Program-made: the position numbers and the translations under genes
Shown: in pieces, positions 29,920-38,689 of the stretch
How the letters are laid out: every line of letters begins with the position of its first letter
Position numbering within the stretch: the first letter of the stretch is position 1
The notes under the pieces: model-generated
What the model was told of the DNA's origin: nothing
The model's input: only the letters and a program-made list of their open reading frames with translations
The model's database searches: none
Source: Roseiarcus sp963761435
GTDB taxonomy: Bacteria; Pseudomonadota; Alphaproteobacteria; Rhizobiales; Beijerinckiaceae
Direction: 5' to 3'
NCBI GenBank assembly: GCA_963761435.1
Contig: CAVXHJ010000010.1
Span: 930,001-994,000 of the forward strand
DNA length: 64,000 nucleotides

Positions 29920-30912
29920 ATGACGCCCCTATCGATCCTCGAGCTCGTCCGAGTCACCCAGGGCGCCGACGCCAGCGCCGCGCTCGCCAACGCCCGCGAT
30001 CTCGCGGCGCATGCCGAGAAATGGGGCTACCGCCGCATCTGGGTGGCGGAGCATCACAACATGCCGGGCGTCGCCAGCGCGGCGACTTCGGTCGTGCTCG
30101 CCCATCTCGCGGCCGGGACGGCGACCATCCGGGTCGGGGCGGGCGGGATCATGCTGCCGAACCATGCGCCCTACGTCATCGCCGAGCAATTCGGAACGCT
30201 GGCCCGGCTCTTTCCCGGCCGCATCGACCTGGGCCTCGGGCGCGCCCCCGGCACCGACCAGACGACCCTCCGCGCTCTGCGGCGTCCCCCGGAGGCGGCG
30301 GAAACCTTCCCCCAGGACGTTCTCGAATTGCAGGCGTTCCTGGCTCCCGCAGGTCCCGCCCAGCGCATCCAGGCGGTCCCGGCGGCGGGAACGGAAGTGC
30401 CGCTCTACATCCTCGGTTCGAGCCATTTCGGCGCGATGCTCGCCGCTGAGCTGGGCCTTCCCTACGCCTTCGCCTCGCATTTCGCGCCCGACCTGCTCAT
30501 TCCCGCGCTTGAGATTTATCGCAGCCGGTTCAAGCCGTCGGAGCAACTCGACCGGCCCTACGCCATGGTCGGCGTCAACATCGTCGCCGCCGACAGCGAC
30601 GACGAAGCGCGCCGTCTCGCCACGACCCAGCAGATGTCGTTCACAAACATCTTTCGCGGCGCGCGCGGCTTAAGCCAGCCGCCGATTGACGACATTGAAA
30701 GCTATTGGTCGCCGACCGAGAAGGCTCAGGCGAAAAGAATGCTCGCCCGCTCGATTATCGGCTCTCCCGATACGGTCCAATCCGGCATAGAGGCCCTGGT
30801 CGCGGAAACCGGGGCGGATGAGTTGATCGTAGTCTCGGATGTCTATGACCATGCCAGGCGACTGCGTTCGTTCGAGCTTATCGCCCGGGCTGCGAGCTTC
30901 CAACCGATTTAA
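29920..30912 (+). CDS. LLM-class flavin-dependent oxidoreductase
   Basis: The 330-residue TIM-barrel protein belongs to the bacterial-luciferase-like family. Motifs: LAAHAEKWGYRRIWVAEHHNMPGVASAA near the start, RVGAGGIMLPNHAPYVIAEQF, and GRIDLGLGRAPGTD. These match the group annotated as MsnO8/YhbW-like monooxygenases that use reduced flavin. The physiological substrate is not known. A good start ATG lies at 29920. Confidence 0.88.
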   Translation: MTPLSILELVRVTQGADASAALANARDLAAHAEKWGYRRIWVAEHHNMPGVASAATSVVLAHLAAGTATIRVGAGGIMLPNHAPYVIAEQFGTLARLFPGRIDLGLGRAPGTDQTTLRALRRPPEAAETFPQDVLELQAFLAPAGPAQRIQAVPAAGTEVPLYILGSSHFGAMLAAELGLPYAFASHFAPDLLIPALEIYRSRFKPSEQLDRPYAMVGVNIVAADSDDEARRLATTQQMSFTNIFRGARGLSQPPIDDIESYWSPTEKAQAKRMLARSIIGSPDTVQSGIEALVAETGADELIVVSDVYDHARRLRSFELIARAASFQPI

Positions 30913-30914
30913 TT

Positions 30915-31064
30915 CTACGCGTGAGCCTGGCTTTTTTCTATGATGCCGAGCCTGTCGCAGACGATGTTTTCCGGCAGACCGTTGGACTTTATGAATTCCG
31001 GGTAAGCCTGCAGCGCGCCATCCCATCGCGGTTCGGCGAGGCTGCAGTCATCAACCACGATCAT
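30915..31064 (-). CDS. Possible 49-residue ORF, unknown
   Basis: The frame starts with ATG and reads MIVVDDCSLAEPRWDGALQ through YPEFIKSNGLPENIVCDRLG. Its composition is protein-like rather than the Arg/Ala-rich text typical of shadow frames in this DNA. It converges with the LLM gene, ending two bases past that gene's stop. No homology is recognised and expression is unproven. Confidence 0.25.
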   Translation of the reverse strand: MIVVDDCSLAEPRWDGALQAYPEFIKSNGLPENIVCDRLGIIEKSQAHA

Positions 31065-31176
31065 TCCGGACCTCCCGATAGCTGTGGCGCCAGGCAAACT
31101 TCGTGATTGCCTTGTTGGTCTGATCCAATGCGGGCCCCGCCGCGTATCAAGCGAGGTTGGCTTCTCCCGCTGGCTC

Positions 31177-31211
31177 AGGCCCCAAGGCGAAAACCGCGGG
31201 GCCTTCTTTTT
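31177..31211 (+). terminator. Rho-independent terminator-like hairpin
   Basis: AGGCCCC (31177-31183) pairs with GGGGCCT (31198-31204) across a 14-base loop, followed directly by TTCTTTTT. This is a good intrinsic terminator for plus-strand transcription. The nearest upstream plus-strand gene ends 265 bp away, so it may instead end a short noncoding transcript. Confidence 0.6.
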
Positions 31212-31294
31212 GCTCCATACCTCGCAAAACGGCGCGACCATGGCGCCGACGCGCGGTGGTCGTCGACCTTCAAATCAAATAGGAGCGCAGGCCC

Positions 31295-31456
31295 ATGCGG
31301 CTTCCGATCATTCTCGCTCTCGCGGCCTTCGCGCTCGCCGGCTGCAACGCGAGCCCGGCGCCCGACGCCTCAGCGCAGTCCGGCCGATTTGCCGTCTCCG
31401 CCGTGCAGGATCCGATCCATCAGGCGCAAACAAGCGGCTTCTATGCCGGCCGCTGA
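31295..31456 (+). CDS. Small lipoprotein (53 residues)
   Basis: The frame reads MRLPIILALAAFALAGCNAS, a type II signal peptide with lipobox LAGC, followed by a short mature tail (SPAPDASAQSGRFAVSAVQD...FYAGR). AGGAG lies about nine bases before the ATG, supporting real translation. Similar tiny lipoproteins are common in Hyphomicrobiales. Function unknown. Confidence 0.6.
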   Translation: MRLPIILALAAFALAGCNASPAPDASAQSGRFAVSAVQDPIHQAQTSGFYAGR

Positions 31457-31643
31457 TTGCGCCGTCGATCATCCCCGTTTCGGCATGGGCCAAGCCCTTG
31501 AGGCTTTGGCGGCCGCCGGGCCTGCCAGTTGCGCGGCCACGTACGGCTAACGTAACGTTAACTCTGGTGGGCATAGGCCGTCTCAACGGGAACAATTGTT
31601 GGTCAAGCCCCATTTGACGAACGATCGCTGACCGCGGGGGAAA

Positions 31644-32747
31644 ATGGACCGCCGCAATTTTCTGCTCGGCGCCGTCGGGATGTCGACCCTTCCCGGCGCG
31701 GCGCGAGCGGCCCCCCCTCCTCCGATCGACGAAACGCGCGCCATCGCGGGCGAACTGCTGATCCTCGGATTTTCCGGCAGTGACGCGCAATCCTCATCTG
31801 CGCAGGCGCTCGCGGCGCAGATTCGCGACGGTTCGGTCGGCGGGGTCGTCTTCGTCAAAGATAATATTGGCGGTAGGGACGACGTACTAGGGCTGACAGA
31901 TCTCTTTTCCGGCGCCGCGCCGCGGAAATTGATCCTCGCCATCGATCACGAGGGCGGCGCCGTCCAGCGGCTGGTCGAGGCGCACGGCTGCGCCAAACTT
32001 CCTTCGGCTCAGCGCGTGGCCGCGGAACTGACTGTGGCCGAGGCGCAGGAGTTATATTCCGAGGCCGGGCAAGCGGTCGCTCGCCTCGGGTTCAACTTGA
32101 ACCTCGCGCCCGTCGTCGATCTCGCGAACGACGATAATCCGGCGATCGGCCGATTTGGCAGATCATTCAGCCGCGACCCGGACAAAGTGACGGCCTACGC
32201 GCGGGCATTCATCCGTGGATTTGAGGCGAGCGGAGTTTGCTGCGTCCTCAAGCATTTCCCGGGGCAAGGCGGCGCGCAAGACGACAGCCACGAGACGGCC
32301 CCCGACATATCCGCGGCTTGGTCGCAGGCCGATCTTCTCCCGTTCCGGCGGCTTGTCCGCGAAGGCTGCGCGGCTGCGGTCATGAGCGGCTATTCGCTCC
32401 TTCGGCCCCTAGCTTCCGATAACCGGCCGGCCGCCCTGTCGCGCGATATTGTCACTGGACTCCTCCATGAAGAGCTCGAGTTCGACGGCGTCGCGATGAC
32501 CGACGATCTCGACATGGGCGCGGTCGGGTTTGGCTTTACCCGGCGCCTCGCCATCATGCAGGCCCTTCAGGCAGGTAATGATGCGCTTATGGTAAGAAAT
32601 CGCAGGAATTACGATCCAATCCTGCCAATAACGTTAGCGTCATGGATCGGCGAGGCGCTGACTTACGGATCGTTAACTATCAGCTCCCTAAACAAATCAG
32701 TGGACCGCGTCCGGAAGCTGCGCGATAAGCTGAACCGAACAACCTAA
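31644..32747 (+). CDS. Tat-exported glycoside hydrolase family 3 protein (NagZ-like)
   Basis: The 367-residue protein starts MDRRNFLLGAVGM, a twin-arginine signal, and has a GH3 N-terminal TIM barrel. AIDHEGGAVQRL, LNLAPVVDLAND and CCVLKHFPGQG (about residue 204) are NagZ-type motifs, with DDSHE holding the catalytic His/Asp loop. The likely nucleophile Asp is in MTDDLDMGAV (about 289). NagZ itself is cytoplasmic and cleaves N-acetylglucosamine from muropeptides; this copy is exported, so it should act on envelope or extracellular glycans. It begins an operon: ydcF-like starts 13 bp after its stop. Confidence 0.83.
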   Translation: MDRRNFLLGAVGMSTLPGAARAAPPPPIDETRAIAGELLILGFSGSDAQSSSAQALAAQIRDGSVGGVVFVKDNIGGRDDVLGLTDLFSGAAPRKLILAIDHEGGAVQRLVEAHGCAKLPSAQRVAAELTVAEAQELYSEAGQAVARLGFNLNLAPVVDLANDDNPAIGRFGRSFSRDPDKVTAYARAFIRGFEASGVCCVLKHFPGQGGAQDDSHETAPDISAAWSQADLLPFRRLVREGCAAAVMSGYSLLRPLASDNRPAALSRDIVTGLLHEELEFDGVAMTDDLDMGAVGFGFTRRLAIMQALQAGNDALMVRNRRNYDPILPITLASWIGEALTYGSLTISSLNKSVDRVRKLRDKLNRTT

Positions 32748-32760
32748 TGGGTCCCGTGCG

Positions 32761-33351
32761 ATGCTGGAACTAGCGCTCGAAACGGAGATGGAGGTCGCCC
32801 GCGCCGGACAATACATTTTCGTGCCGGACAGGTTTCTGGACGCGGACGTGGCGATCGTTCTTGGGATGAGCGATTGGCGCCGACCGGTCATGCGCGCGGT
32901 CGAACTGTACCGAGAAGGGAAGGCGAAAAGGCTCCTCTTCACCGGCGGCTACAACTCGAAGATCGACGCGACCGAGGCGATCAGGATGGCGGCGCTGGCG
33001 CGGGCCCTGGATGTTCCGGCGGCGAATATCGCTGTCGAACCCCGAGCCGCCCATACCGACCAGAACATGGCTTTTTCCAGAGAGCTGCTCGACGCCGAGA
33101 TCGGGCTCAGCGCATTGCGGTCAATCCTGTTGGTCACGATCCACTACCACATCAGACGGGCGATTATCGCCGCTCGGCGTCATTTCCCAAGATCGATCGA
33201 GATTGGGTGGGTTTGCTATCCGAGCAGGCATTATTCATCGACCGATTGGCGCGCCTCCTACCGCGGCCGCGAGAACGTCGCCTCGGAAATCAGCAAAATC
33301 GAAAAATATTACGCCGTCTCGATGCGCCGAAACGAGGAAAGGACGGCATGA
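32761..33351 (+). CDS. YdcF/DUF218-family protein
   Basis: The 196-residue protein has the DUF218 (YdcF/SanA/ElyC) layout: ADVAIVLGMSDWRRPVMRAVELYREGKAKRLLFTGG, then NIAVEPRAAHTDQNMAFSRELL and ILLVTIHYHIRRAIIAARRHFP. Members are linked to envelope integrity and polysaccharide or lipid-carrier metabolism, with no settled activity. There is no membrane helix, unlike SanA. Its stop overlaps the next gene's start (ATGA), so translation is coupled to the large synthetase. Confidence 0.8.
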   Translation: MLELALETEMEVARAGQYIFVPDRFLDADVAIVLGMSDWRRPVMRAVELYREGKAKRLLFTGGYNSKIDATEAIRMAALARALDVPAANIAVEPRAAHTDQNMAFSRELLDAEIGLSALRSILLVTIHYHIRRAIIAARRHFPRSIEIGWVCYPSRHYSSTDWRASYRGRENVASEISKIEKYYAVSMRRNEERTA

Positions 33352-36300
33352 CGCTCGCCATCGCGCATGGCGAAACCGTCGAGCCGCCGCCATACGCCTC
33401 GCTGCGCGACGCCATCGTCGGCGCGGTCGAGCTGATGCCTGACGGGGAGTTCATCCACGCGAAGGCGAACGCGCAGCACCTTATTTCGACCTATCAGGAG
33501 ACGCTCGAGAAAGCGGCAAACCTCGCGTCGGGTCTGATTGAGCGTGGAATGCGCCCCGGCGATGGCCTGATCATCGATCTGCGCAACAGCGAAGATTTCG
33601 TCCCGACGCTTTGGGCCGCCGTTTTCGGCGGCTTCGTCGCCGCGCCATTGGCTCAACATCTCAGGCGGCGCTTGGGAGAAAGGGGACCTGAAGAGATTCT
33701 TGCCTTCGTTCGAGCAGCCCTGAAGCGGGCGACGCTCATCACGGACGACCTGCGCCTTTCGAAAAACGCTCCCGTGGAGGCTATCGTTCTCGACGAATTC
33801 GCCTCCCGGACGGGCGACCGCCGGAACGTCCCCAGCGGTTTCAGTTCCGGAGGCGAGAAGCTTTGCCTCGCCGTCCCGACCTCGGGCGCGACGGGCCGGC
33901 CCAAGATGGTCGGCCTCGGAGAAAGCGCAGTTCTGGCGCGTTGGTGGCCCAAAGTGCCTGACGCCGAGAACGCAAGCACGTTTCTTTCCTGGTCCCCTTA
34001 CGACCACGTCATGGGGCTGGGCCTGGCCGCTCCAAACCTGAGACGCAAAGTCCACCTGGAGGCGGCGAATTTTGTCGCCGATCCGCTTTTGTGGCTCGAC
34101 CTTATGGACGAGACGCACGCCACCCATGCGACCATGACCAGCTTCGGCCTTTCGCTGGTCATCGACGCCGTTCAGGCCAACCCCGAGAGATCCTGGCGCC
34201 TCGGCCATGTCCGCAAGATCGGCGTCGGCGCGGAACCCGTCTCTCCCAAGCTCTGCCGGCGGTTTTTCGAACGCCTCTCGCCATTCGGATTGCGCGGGGA
34301 CGCAATCATTCTGGGCTACGGCCTGACCGAATGCGGTCCGGTTGTCGGCGGCGGAACCGCATTCTCTCCCGACGCGACACCTGCAGACGACGGGCGGATC
34401 CTTCTCGACCGGCCGACAGCGGGACATGCCGTTCGCGTTGTCGGCGAAGACGGTCAAATCCTCAAGGAGGATTGCGTCGGCGCGATCGAAGTGCGCGGCC
34501 CTACGATGACCTCCGGCTATATTGGCGATCCGTTGGAGACGGATCGGCTGTTCACGGATGACGGATGGCTGCGAACCGGCGACCTCGGCGTGCTCGAGAA
34601 CGGAAGGCTCGCCGTCATCGGCCGCGAGAAGGAGCTGATCGTCGTCAACGCGCGCAAATATTCCTGCCAGGAGATCGAGGAGGCGATCAAGAGGCGAAGC
34701 GAATTCGTGGAGGCGTACGCAGCGCCATTGGACAGCGCCGTTTCGTCGCCAGACCCGGGCCGAGGCAAGCCGTTCGCCGTCTTCGTCGCGGTCGACGACG
34801 TTCACGATTTCGCGCTCGCCGATGTCGCGGCCGAGGTCCGAGGAATCCTGGCTTCGGCCTATCGCTTCGCTCCTGAGGCGGTCGCGCTTATCGATCGCCG
34901 GGACGTTCCGAGGACGCCACTCGGAAAGGTAAGGCGCCTCCACCTCGCCGCGATGATCGGCCAAGCTCAATTCGAGAAACACGTTCATCGGCTCAATTCC
35001 CAACCGCCGCCGCTCGCCTATCGTCGGGGAGACGGCGAGATCGAGGCGACGGTCGCGGCGACTTGGGCGCGATTGTTGAATTGTCCTGAGGATTTCGACC
35101 GTGGCGCAGATTTTTTCGCCGTCGGGGGCGATTCCGTCCTGGCCCTGCAACTGTCCTTGTCGCTAGAGCAGAAGTTCGGATTTCCAATTCCGTTCGAAGA
35201 GTTTGCCGAACGCGTCAGCGTATTCGAGGTCGCAAAGTACATCGCCGGCCGGACGGGGCGGGCGCCCGCTCACGTCGGCCCGCCGGCGAGTTTGAAGCCG
35301 ACGGGCGACGACAACGCGCTTCCGGATTCGATCGCCGCGAGGTTGCGCTCCCTGCTGAGACCGTGGCCCGGGACGCCGATCGGCGATGGCCGATTTATCC
35401 GGCGCGTCGGAACGGCGCAAAAGGGCATCCCTGTGTTCTGGTGCCTGCAGGCGGCCTGGGAGGTGGAGCAACTCGCAGCGATCGTCGGCGCCCGCCGTCC
35501 GGCGTTTGCGATGCGCTCCGGCTACCTCCTGGTCGACTACGGAACGCCAGCCGCAAAGGCGCTCGCCAGACGGTATGTCGAGGAAATCAAGGAGGCCTTT
35601 CCCGACGGGCCTTACGTCATCGCTGGAAACTGTCAGGGCGCGATTGTCGCGCTGGACGTCGCCCGCCAATTGCTTCGCGAGGGCCGCAAGGTTCAGATGT
35701 TGGTGGTCGTGGATACGCCGCCGTTCGAGTTGTTCCAAAACGCGCCTTTCGGCGCGCCGGTCGCGGCGTATGTGGCGAACCGCAGCAAGTTCAACCCGTA
35801 CCGGAAATACCGCTTTCCGGCGCATGGCCTCAAAAAGCTCTTGCCGGCCGGCTGCCGGATGACGGTCATATCCGCCGAATACACCGAGATCATGAGGGGA
35901 GACGCCTTCGCCCAGTTGAGCGCGGATCTCGAAGAGGCCATCGCCTGGTCCGACCAGATCTCGCCCCCGCCTTCCGGCGTCAATCCCGGCGCCTATCCGA
36001 ATTCGGCCTACCACAACAGGATCGCCGCCCGGACCTCCCAATTGACGCTCGCTCCCGGAGAAACGGCGGACCTCAATCTGGATCTCCACAATGACGGCCC
36101 GACGGATTGGGAGGCGTTCGAATCGAGCGGAATAACGGTCGGCAACCACTGGCTTTCGCTGGACGGTGAAATGCTCACATGGTCCGACGGACGCACGCCG
36201 CTGACAGAGACCATCGCCGCAGCGCGCGGGGGGACGGCGACGCTCAAAATCACCGCTCCACCGACGAGCGGGCGCTATATTCTCGAGGTTGATCTGATTG

Positions 36301-36548
36301 AAGAGGGCGTGAAGTGGTTTGGCGAGATGGCTTCGGCCCCGCTGCACATTCCCGTCGTTGTAAGGGAAGCGCCCTCGCCCGCAACGAGCCCCACTCCCGG
36401 AGAAGCGGCAAAGGAGCCGAACCCGACCGGATTGGAGGCCGCGATCCGCCGCATCAGGGGCGACATCCGAGCCTCTCCGCTTCCTGGTTGGAGAAAGCTT
36501 TGGGCCAAGGCCGCTCTCTCGCTCACCAAGCGCGCGATAGGCATGTAA
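33348..36548 (+). CDS. NRPS-like protein: adenylation, carrier, thioesterase and C-terminal beta-sandwich
   Basis: The 1066-residue protein activates, loads and releases or transfers a carboxylic acid. Domains in order: adenylate-forming domain (about 1-540) with A3-like PTSGATGRPKM (near 176), A5 GYGLTECGPV (near 324), A7 GDLGVLENGRLAVIGREKEL and A10 PRTPLGKV (lysine near 523); carrier domain with phosphopantetheine site GGDSVLAL (near 594); alpha/beta-hydrolase thioesterase (about 690-870) with nucleophile elbow GNCQGA, so Cys near 763 replaces the usual Ser; and an Ig-like beta-sandwich (about 890-1005) with NDGPTDWEAFESSGI and VGNHWLSLDG. SWSPYDHVMGL recalls fatty-acyl-AMP ligases more than amino-acid domains. 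No condensation domain. Substrate unknown. Confidence 0.82.
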   Translation: MTLAIAHGETVEPPPYASLRDAIVGAVELMPDGEFIHAKANAQHLISTYQETLEKAANLASGLIERGMRPGDGLIIDLRNSEDFVPTLWAAVFGGFVAAPLAQHLRRRLGERGPEEILAFVRAALKRATLITDDLRLSKNAPVEAIVLDEFASRTGDRRNVPSGFSSGGEKLCLAVPTSGATGRPKMVGLGESAVLARWWPKVPDAENASTFLSWSPYDHVMGLGLAAPNLRRKVHLEAANFVADPLLWLDLMDETHATHATMTSFGLSLVIDAVQANPERSWRLGHVRKIGVGAEPVSPKLCRRFFERLSPFGLRGDAIILGYGLTECGPVVGGGTAFSPDATPADDGRILLDRPTAGHAVRVVGEDGQILKEDCVGAIEVRGPTMTSGYIGDPLETDRLFTDDGWLRTGDLGVLENGRLAVIGREKELIVVNARKYSCQEIEEAIKRRSEFVEAYAAPLDSAVSSPDPGRGKPFAVFVAVDDVHDFALADVAAEVRGILASAYRFAPEAVALIDRRDVPRTPLGKVRRLHLAAMIGQAQFEKHVHRLNSQPPPLAYRRGDGEIEATVAATWARLLNCPEDFDRGADFFAVGGDSVLALQLSLSLEQKFGFPIPFEEFAERVSVFEVAKYIAGRTGRAPAHVGPPASLKPTGDDNALPDSIAARLRSLLRPWPGTPIGDGRFIRRVGTAQKGIPVFWCLQAAWEVEQLAAIVGARRPAFAMRSGYLLVDYGTPAAKALARRYVEEIKEAFPDGPYVIAGNCQGAIVALDVARQLLREGRKVQMLVVVDTPPFELFQNAPFGAPVAAYVANRSKFNPYRKYRFPAHGLKKLLPAGCRMTVISAEYTEIMRGDAFAQLSADLEEAIAWSDQISPPPSGVNPGAYPNSAYHNRIAARTSQLTLAPGETADLNLDLHNDGPTDWEAFESSGITVGNHWLSLDGEMLTWSDGRTPLTETIAAARGGTATLKITAPPTSGRYILEVDLIEEGVKWFGEMASAPLHIPVVVREAPSPATSPTPGEAAKEPNPTGLEAAIRRIRGDIRASPLPGWRKLWAKAALSLTKRAIGM

Positions 36549-36594
36549 GCGATCGAGGGACCCCGAGGGGAGCCTCGAGACCCCGAGCCGCGCG

Positions 36595-37197
36595 TTACTC
36601 GCGCTCCTGAGATATCCTGACTGTCCCATGGTCCGGGCCAGACGCCTTGCATTCGATCAGCACGTTTCCCGCCTTGCGCCGGCCCTCGCCGCTGGGATCG
36701 ACTGTGGCGTCAAGTATGCAATCGGCGATCACCTTCGGCGGCGCGGCCCCGCCGGCGGCGAGTTCTCCAGCCTCCGCGGCAAGGGCGAGAAAGCGCTGGT
36801 CCGGCGCGTGCTCGTAATCGACCGTGAGGTCCGGACGCCCGGTCCCGGCGATGGTCGGGCACAACACCGCCATCTCCTTCGCCGCGGGGTGGCTCAGCCT
36901 CAAGCTTCCGGTGTCCGGCAATCGCTCGATCATCTGGGCGTGGGTCTGCTCCATGATGGCGTCGCCAATCGAGTCGCAGAGCGAATCGGCGCGGGCGCGC
37001 TGCACTCCGCCAGCAGCGGCCGCGGCCAAGAAAACGAGGCCGGCAAGGGTGCGGAGCGCGCTCAAGCTAGGCTTGTGAATCAGCAGCGCGCCCTCGACCA
37101 ACTCCAGGGAAGGGCGAGCCGCGCGCTTTGAGGGCGGCGAAGGGAGAGGGCATCGCTTGGCCTCGGGGATGACGCAGAGGGCGGCCTCATCAAACAA
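36595..37197 (-). CDS. Secreted hypothetical protein
   Basis: The protein contains a signal-peptide-like segment (LSALRTLAGLVFLAAAAAGGVQRARA) followed by a mature domain of about 125 residues with CDSIGDAIMEQTHAQMIERLPD, AVLCPTIAGTGRPDLTVDYEH and ADCILDATVDPSGEGRRKAGNVLIECKA. Four cysteines could form disulfides. The start is unclear: the listed ATG leaves an unlikely leader of about 40 residues, and a TTG near 37101 would fit the signal peptide better. Family not recognised. Confidence 0.6.
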   Translation of the reverse strand: MFDEAALCVIPEAKRCPLPSPPSKRAARPSLELVEGALLIHKPSLSALRTLAGLVFLAAAAAGGVQRARADSLCDSIGDAIMEQTHAQMIERLPDTGSLRLSHPAAKEMAVLCPTIAGTGRPDLTVDYEHAPDQRFLALAAEAGELAAGGAAPPKVIADCILDATVDPSGEGRRKAGNVLIECKASGPDHGTVRISQERE

Positions 37198-37276
37198 CGA
37201 CTAGCGCCCGCATTGCAACCAGCGAAACCCAGTTCCGGAGATCGGACGGCTGCTGTCGGCGCGATTACGTGAGATC

Positions 37277-37352
37277 TGGCGCTCCCAAGGGGACTCGAAC
37301 CCCTGTTTTCGCCGTGAGAGGGCGACGTCCTGGACCGCTAGACGATGGGAGC
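37277..37352 (-). tRNA. tRNA-Glu (CTC)
   Basis: The minus strand folds as a complete cloverleaf. The acceptor GCTCCCA pairs with TGGGAGC. The anticodon stem-loop TCGCC-CTCTCAC-GGCGA has anticodon CTC (glutamate, codon GAG). The T arm is AGGGGTTCGAGTCCCCT, and a G discriminator is followed by encoded CCA. The length is 76 bases including CCA. Confidence 0.95.
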
Positions 37353-37542
37353 GGCGCTGCTTTTTGCAGGAAGGGCGATTGTATATCGGCGCTTGTCGGT
37401 CTAGGCAAGATGGACGGGGGTCTCGCGACGAATTGAACGGGCGCCGCCGGCTCCCGGTTCACCTTTCGTTAAGCTTCTGGCGCCGAACTTGCCTCGTGAA
37501 TGGGGTTGCGAATCAAGTCCGTCGAATTGGAGTTCTGACACG

Positions 37543-38346
37543 ATGCCCATGGCGAGTCTCGCCCGGCGGCCCATTGTACTGATCGTCCTCCACCAGGAGC
37601 ATTCGACGCCTGGCCGGATCGGCGCGGTTCTCAAGGCCATGGGCGCGAGGCTCGACATCCGCCGGCCTTGCCTTGGCGACCCGCTGCCGGAGAGGCTCGC
37701 GGATCATGACGGCGTCATCGTGTTCGGCGGGCCGATGGGGGCGAACGACACGCTCGACTGGGTCAGGCAAGAGATCGACTGGCTGGCGACGCCGCTCGCC
37801 AAGGGGACGCCGATGCTCGGCGTCTGCCTCGGGGCGCAAATGCTGGCGCGCGCGCTCGGCGCGCGGGTGTTCAGCTACGAGGACAAGCGCAGCGAGATCG
37901 GCTACTACCCGATCGAGCCGACGCCCGCCGGCGATCTCTTATGCGCCGCCCCGTTCCCGCGCACAGTCTATCAATGGCATTCCGACGGCTTCGATCTGCC
38001 CGAGGGCGCCGAGCTTCTGGCCGCGGGCGGCGCGACCTTCCCCAACCAGGCCTACCGCTATGGCCGCCACGCAGTCGGGCTCCAGTTCCACCCCGAAGTC
38101 ACCTACCACATGATGTGCCGCTGGACCCATCGCGGCGCGGAACGCCTGACCCGGCCCGGGGCGCTCAGCCGCCCCGAGCATCTCGGCGGCTGGTTCCAGC
38201 ACGACGGCCGGGTGGCCGCATGGCTCGAGGCGTTCCTGCCGGCATGGCTCGAGGGGCGGCTGCCCGACGCCCAGCCGATCGCCGCATCGGCGGCCGCCAA
38301 CCTCAACCGCGCCCCTGGGCCCGCGGTTCGCTACGCCGGGGCCTGA
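37543..38346 (+). CDS. Class I glutamine amidotransferase (GMP-synthase-like)
   Basis: The 267-residue protein is a stand-alone glutamine amidotransferase with the nucleophile C95 in GVCLGAQ and the His/Glu pair H183 and E185 in QFHPEV. FGGPMGAND is the oxyanion strand. Related proteins are annotated as GMP-synthase-like or YfeJ-like and act on small amino acids or amides; the acceptor is unknown. The ATG at 37543 has GGAG about nine bases upstream and is preferred over the frame start at 37489. Confidence 0.88.
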   Translation: MPMASLARRPIVLIVLHQEHSTPGRIGAVLKAMGARLDIRRPCLGDPLPERLADHDGVIVFGGPMGANDTLDWVRQEIDWLATPLAKGTPMLGVCLGAQMLARALGARVFSYEDKRSEIGYYPIEPTPAGDLLCAAPFPRTVYQWHSDGFDLPEGAELLAAGGATFPNQAYRYGRHAVGLQFHPEVTYHMMCRWTHRGAERLTRPGALSRPEHLGGWFQHDGRVAAWLEAFLPAWLEGRLPDAQPIAASAAANLNRAPGPAVRYAGA

Positions 38347-38382
38347 GGGCGCCGGCGCCGGCCGCAGGCCGCCAAATCTCGC

Positions 38383-38512
38383 GGAAGCCGAGCAAAGACT
38401 TCGGGAAGCCGAGCCAAGACAAAAGGAAGCAGAGCAAAATCCGCCGGAAAGGTATCCAAACTTTTCTCTTCCGCGAATCGAGCCTTTTCAACGGGTTGCG
38501 GCGAATCCAGAT
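38383..38512 (+). repeat. 21-bp-period repeat element, copy 2
   Basis: Three 21-bp units start at 38383, 38404 and 38425 with the core GAAGCCGAGCAAAG. The tail GAAAGGTATCCAAA...CTTCCGCG...GCCTTTTCAACGGGTTGCGGCG is shared with the copy at 16630. As there, a MITE-like element follows within 200 bp. Confidence 0.7.
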
Positions 38513-38689
38513 CGAAAAACCGGGCTTGCCTCAGGCCAGGCTTCTCAGCCGCGTCTCGCCTGCCATTTCTCCCGGCGCCTGAGCGCCGGGCGGCAGGGTT
38601 CGCAATGACCAGTCTGGCTCCGCCCAAACGCAACATGCATTAATCAGAAAGTCTACCCTGATTTTCTCTTTTTCGCAAGCAATTTCGCG

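Larger units (their letters stand above)
30913..31294. other. Intergenic with possible small ORF and orphan terminator
   Basis: On the minus strand a 49-residue frame at 30915-31064 (MIVVDDCSLAEPRWDGALQA...) is protein-like but unrecognised. On the plus strand a terminator-like hairpin (31177-31211) has no assigned gene just upstream. A small RNA or short unannotated transcript is possible. No other feature seen. Confidence 0.45.

Noticed and set aside
38331..38636. Lys/Ser-rich peptides over the 21-bp repeat
   Set aside because: The 21-bp period is a multiple of three, so any frame stays open; there is no start signal or conservation as protein.
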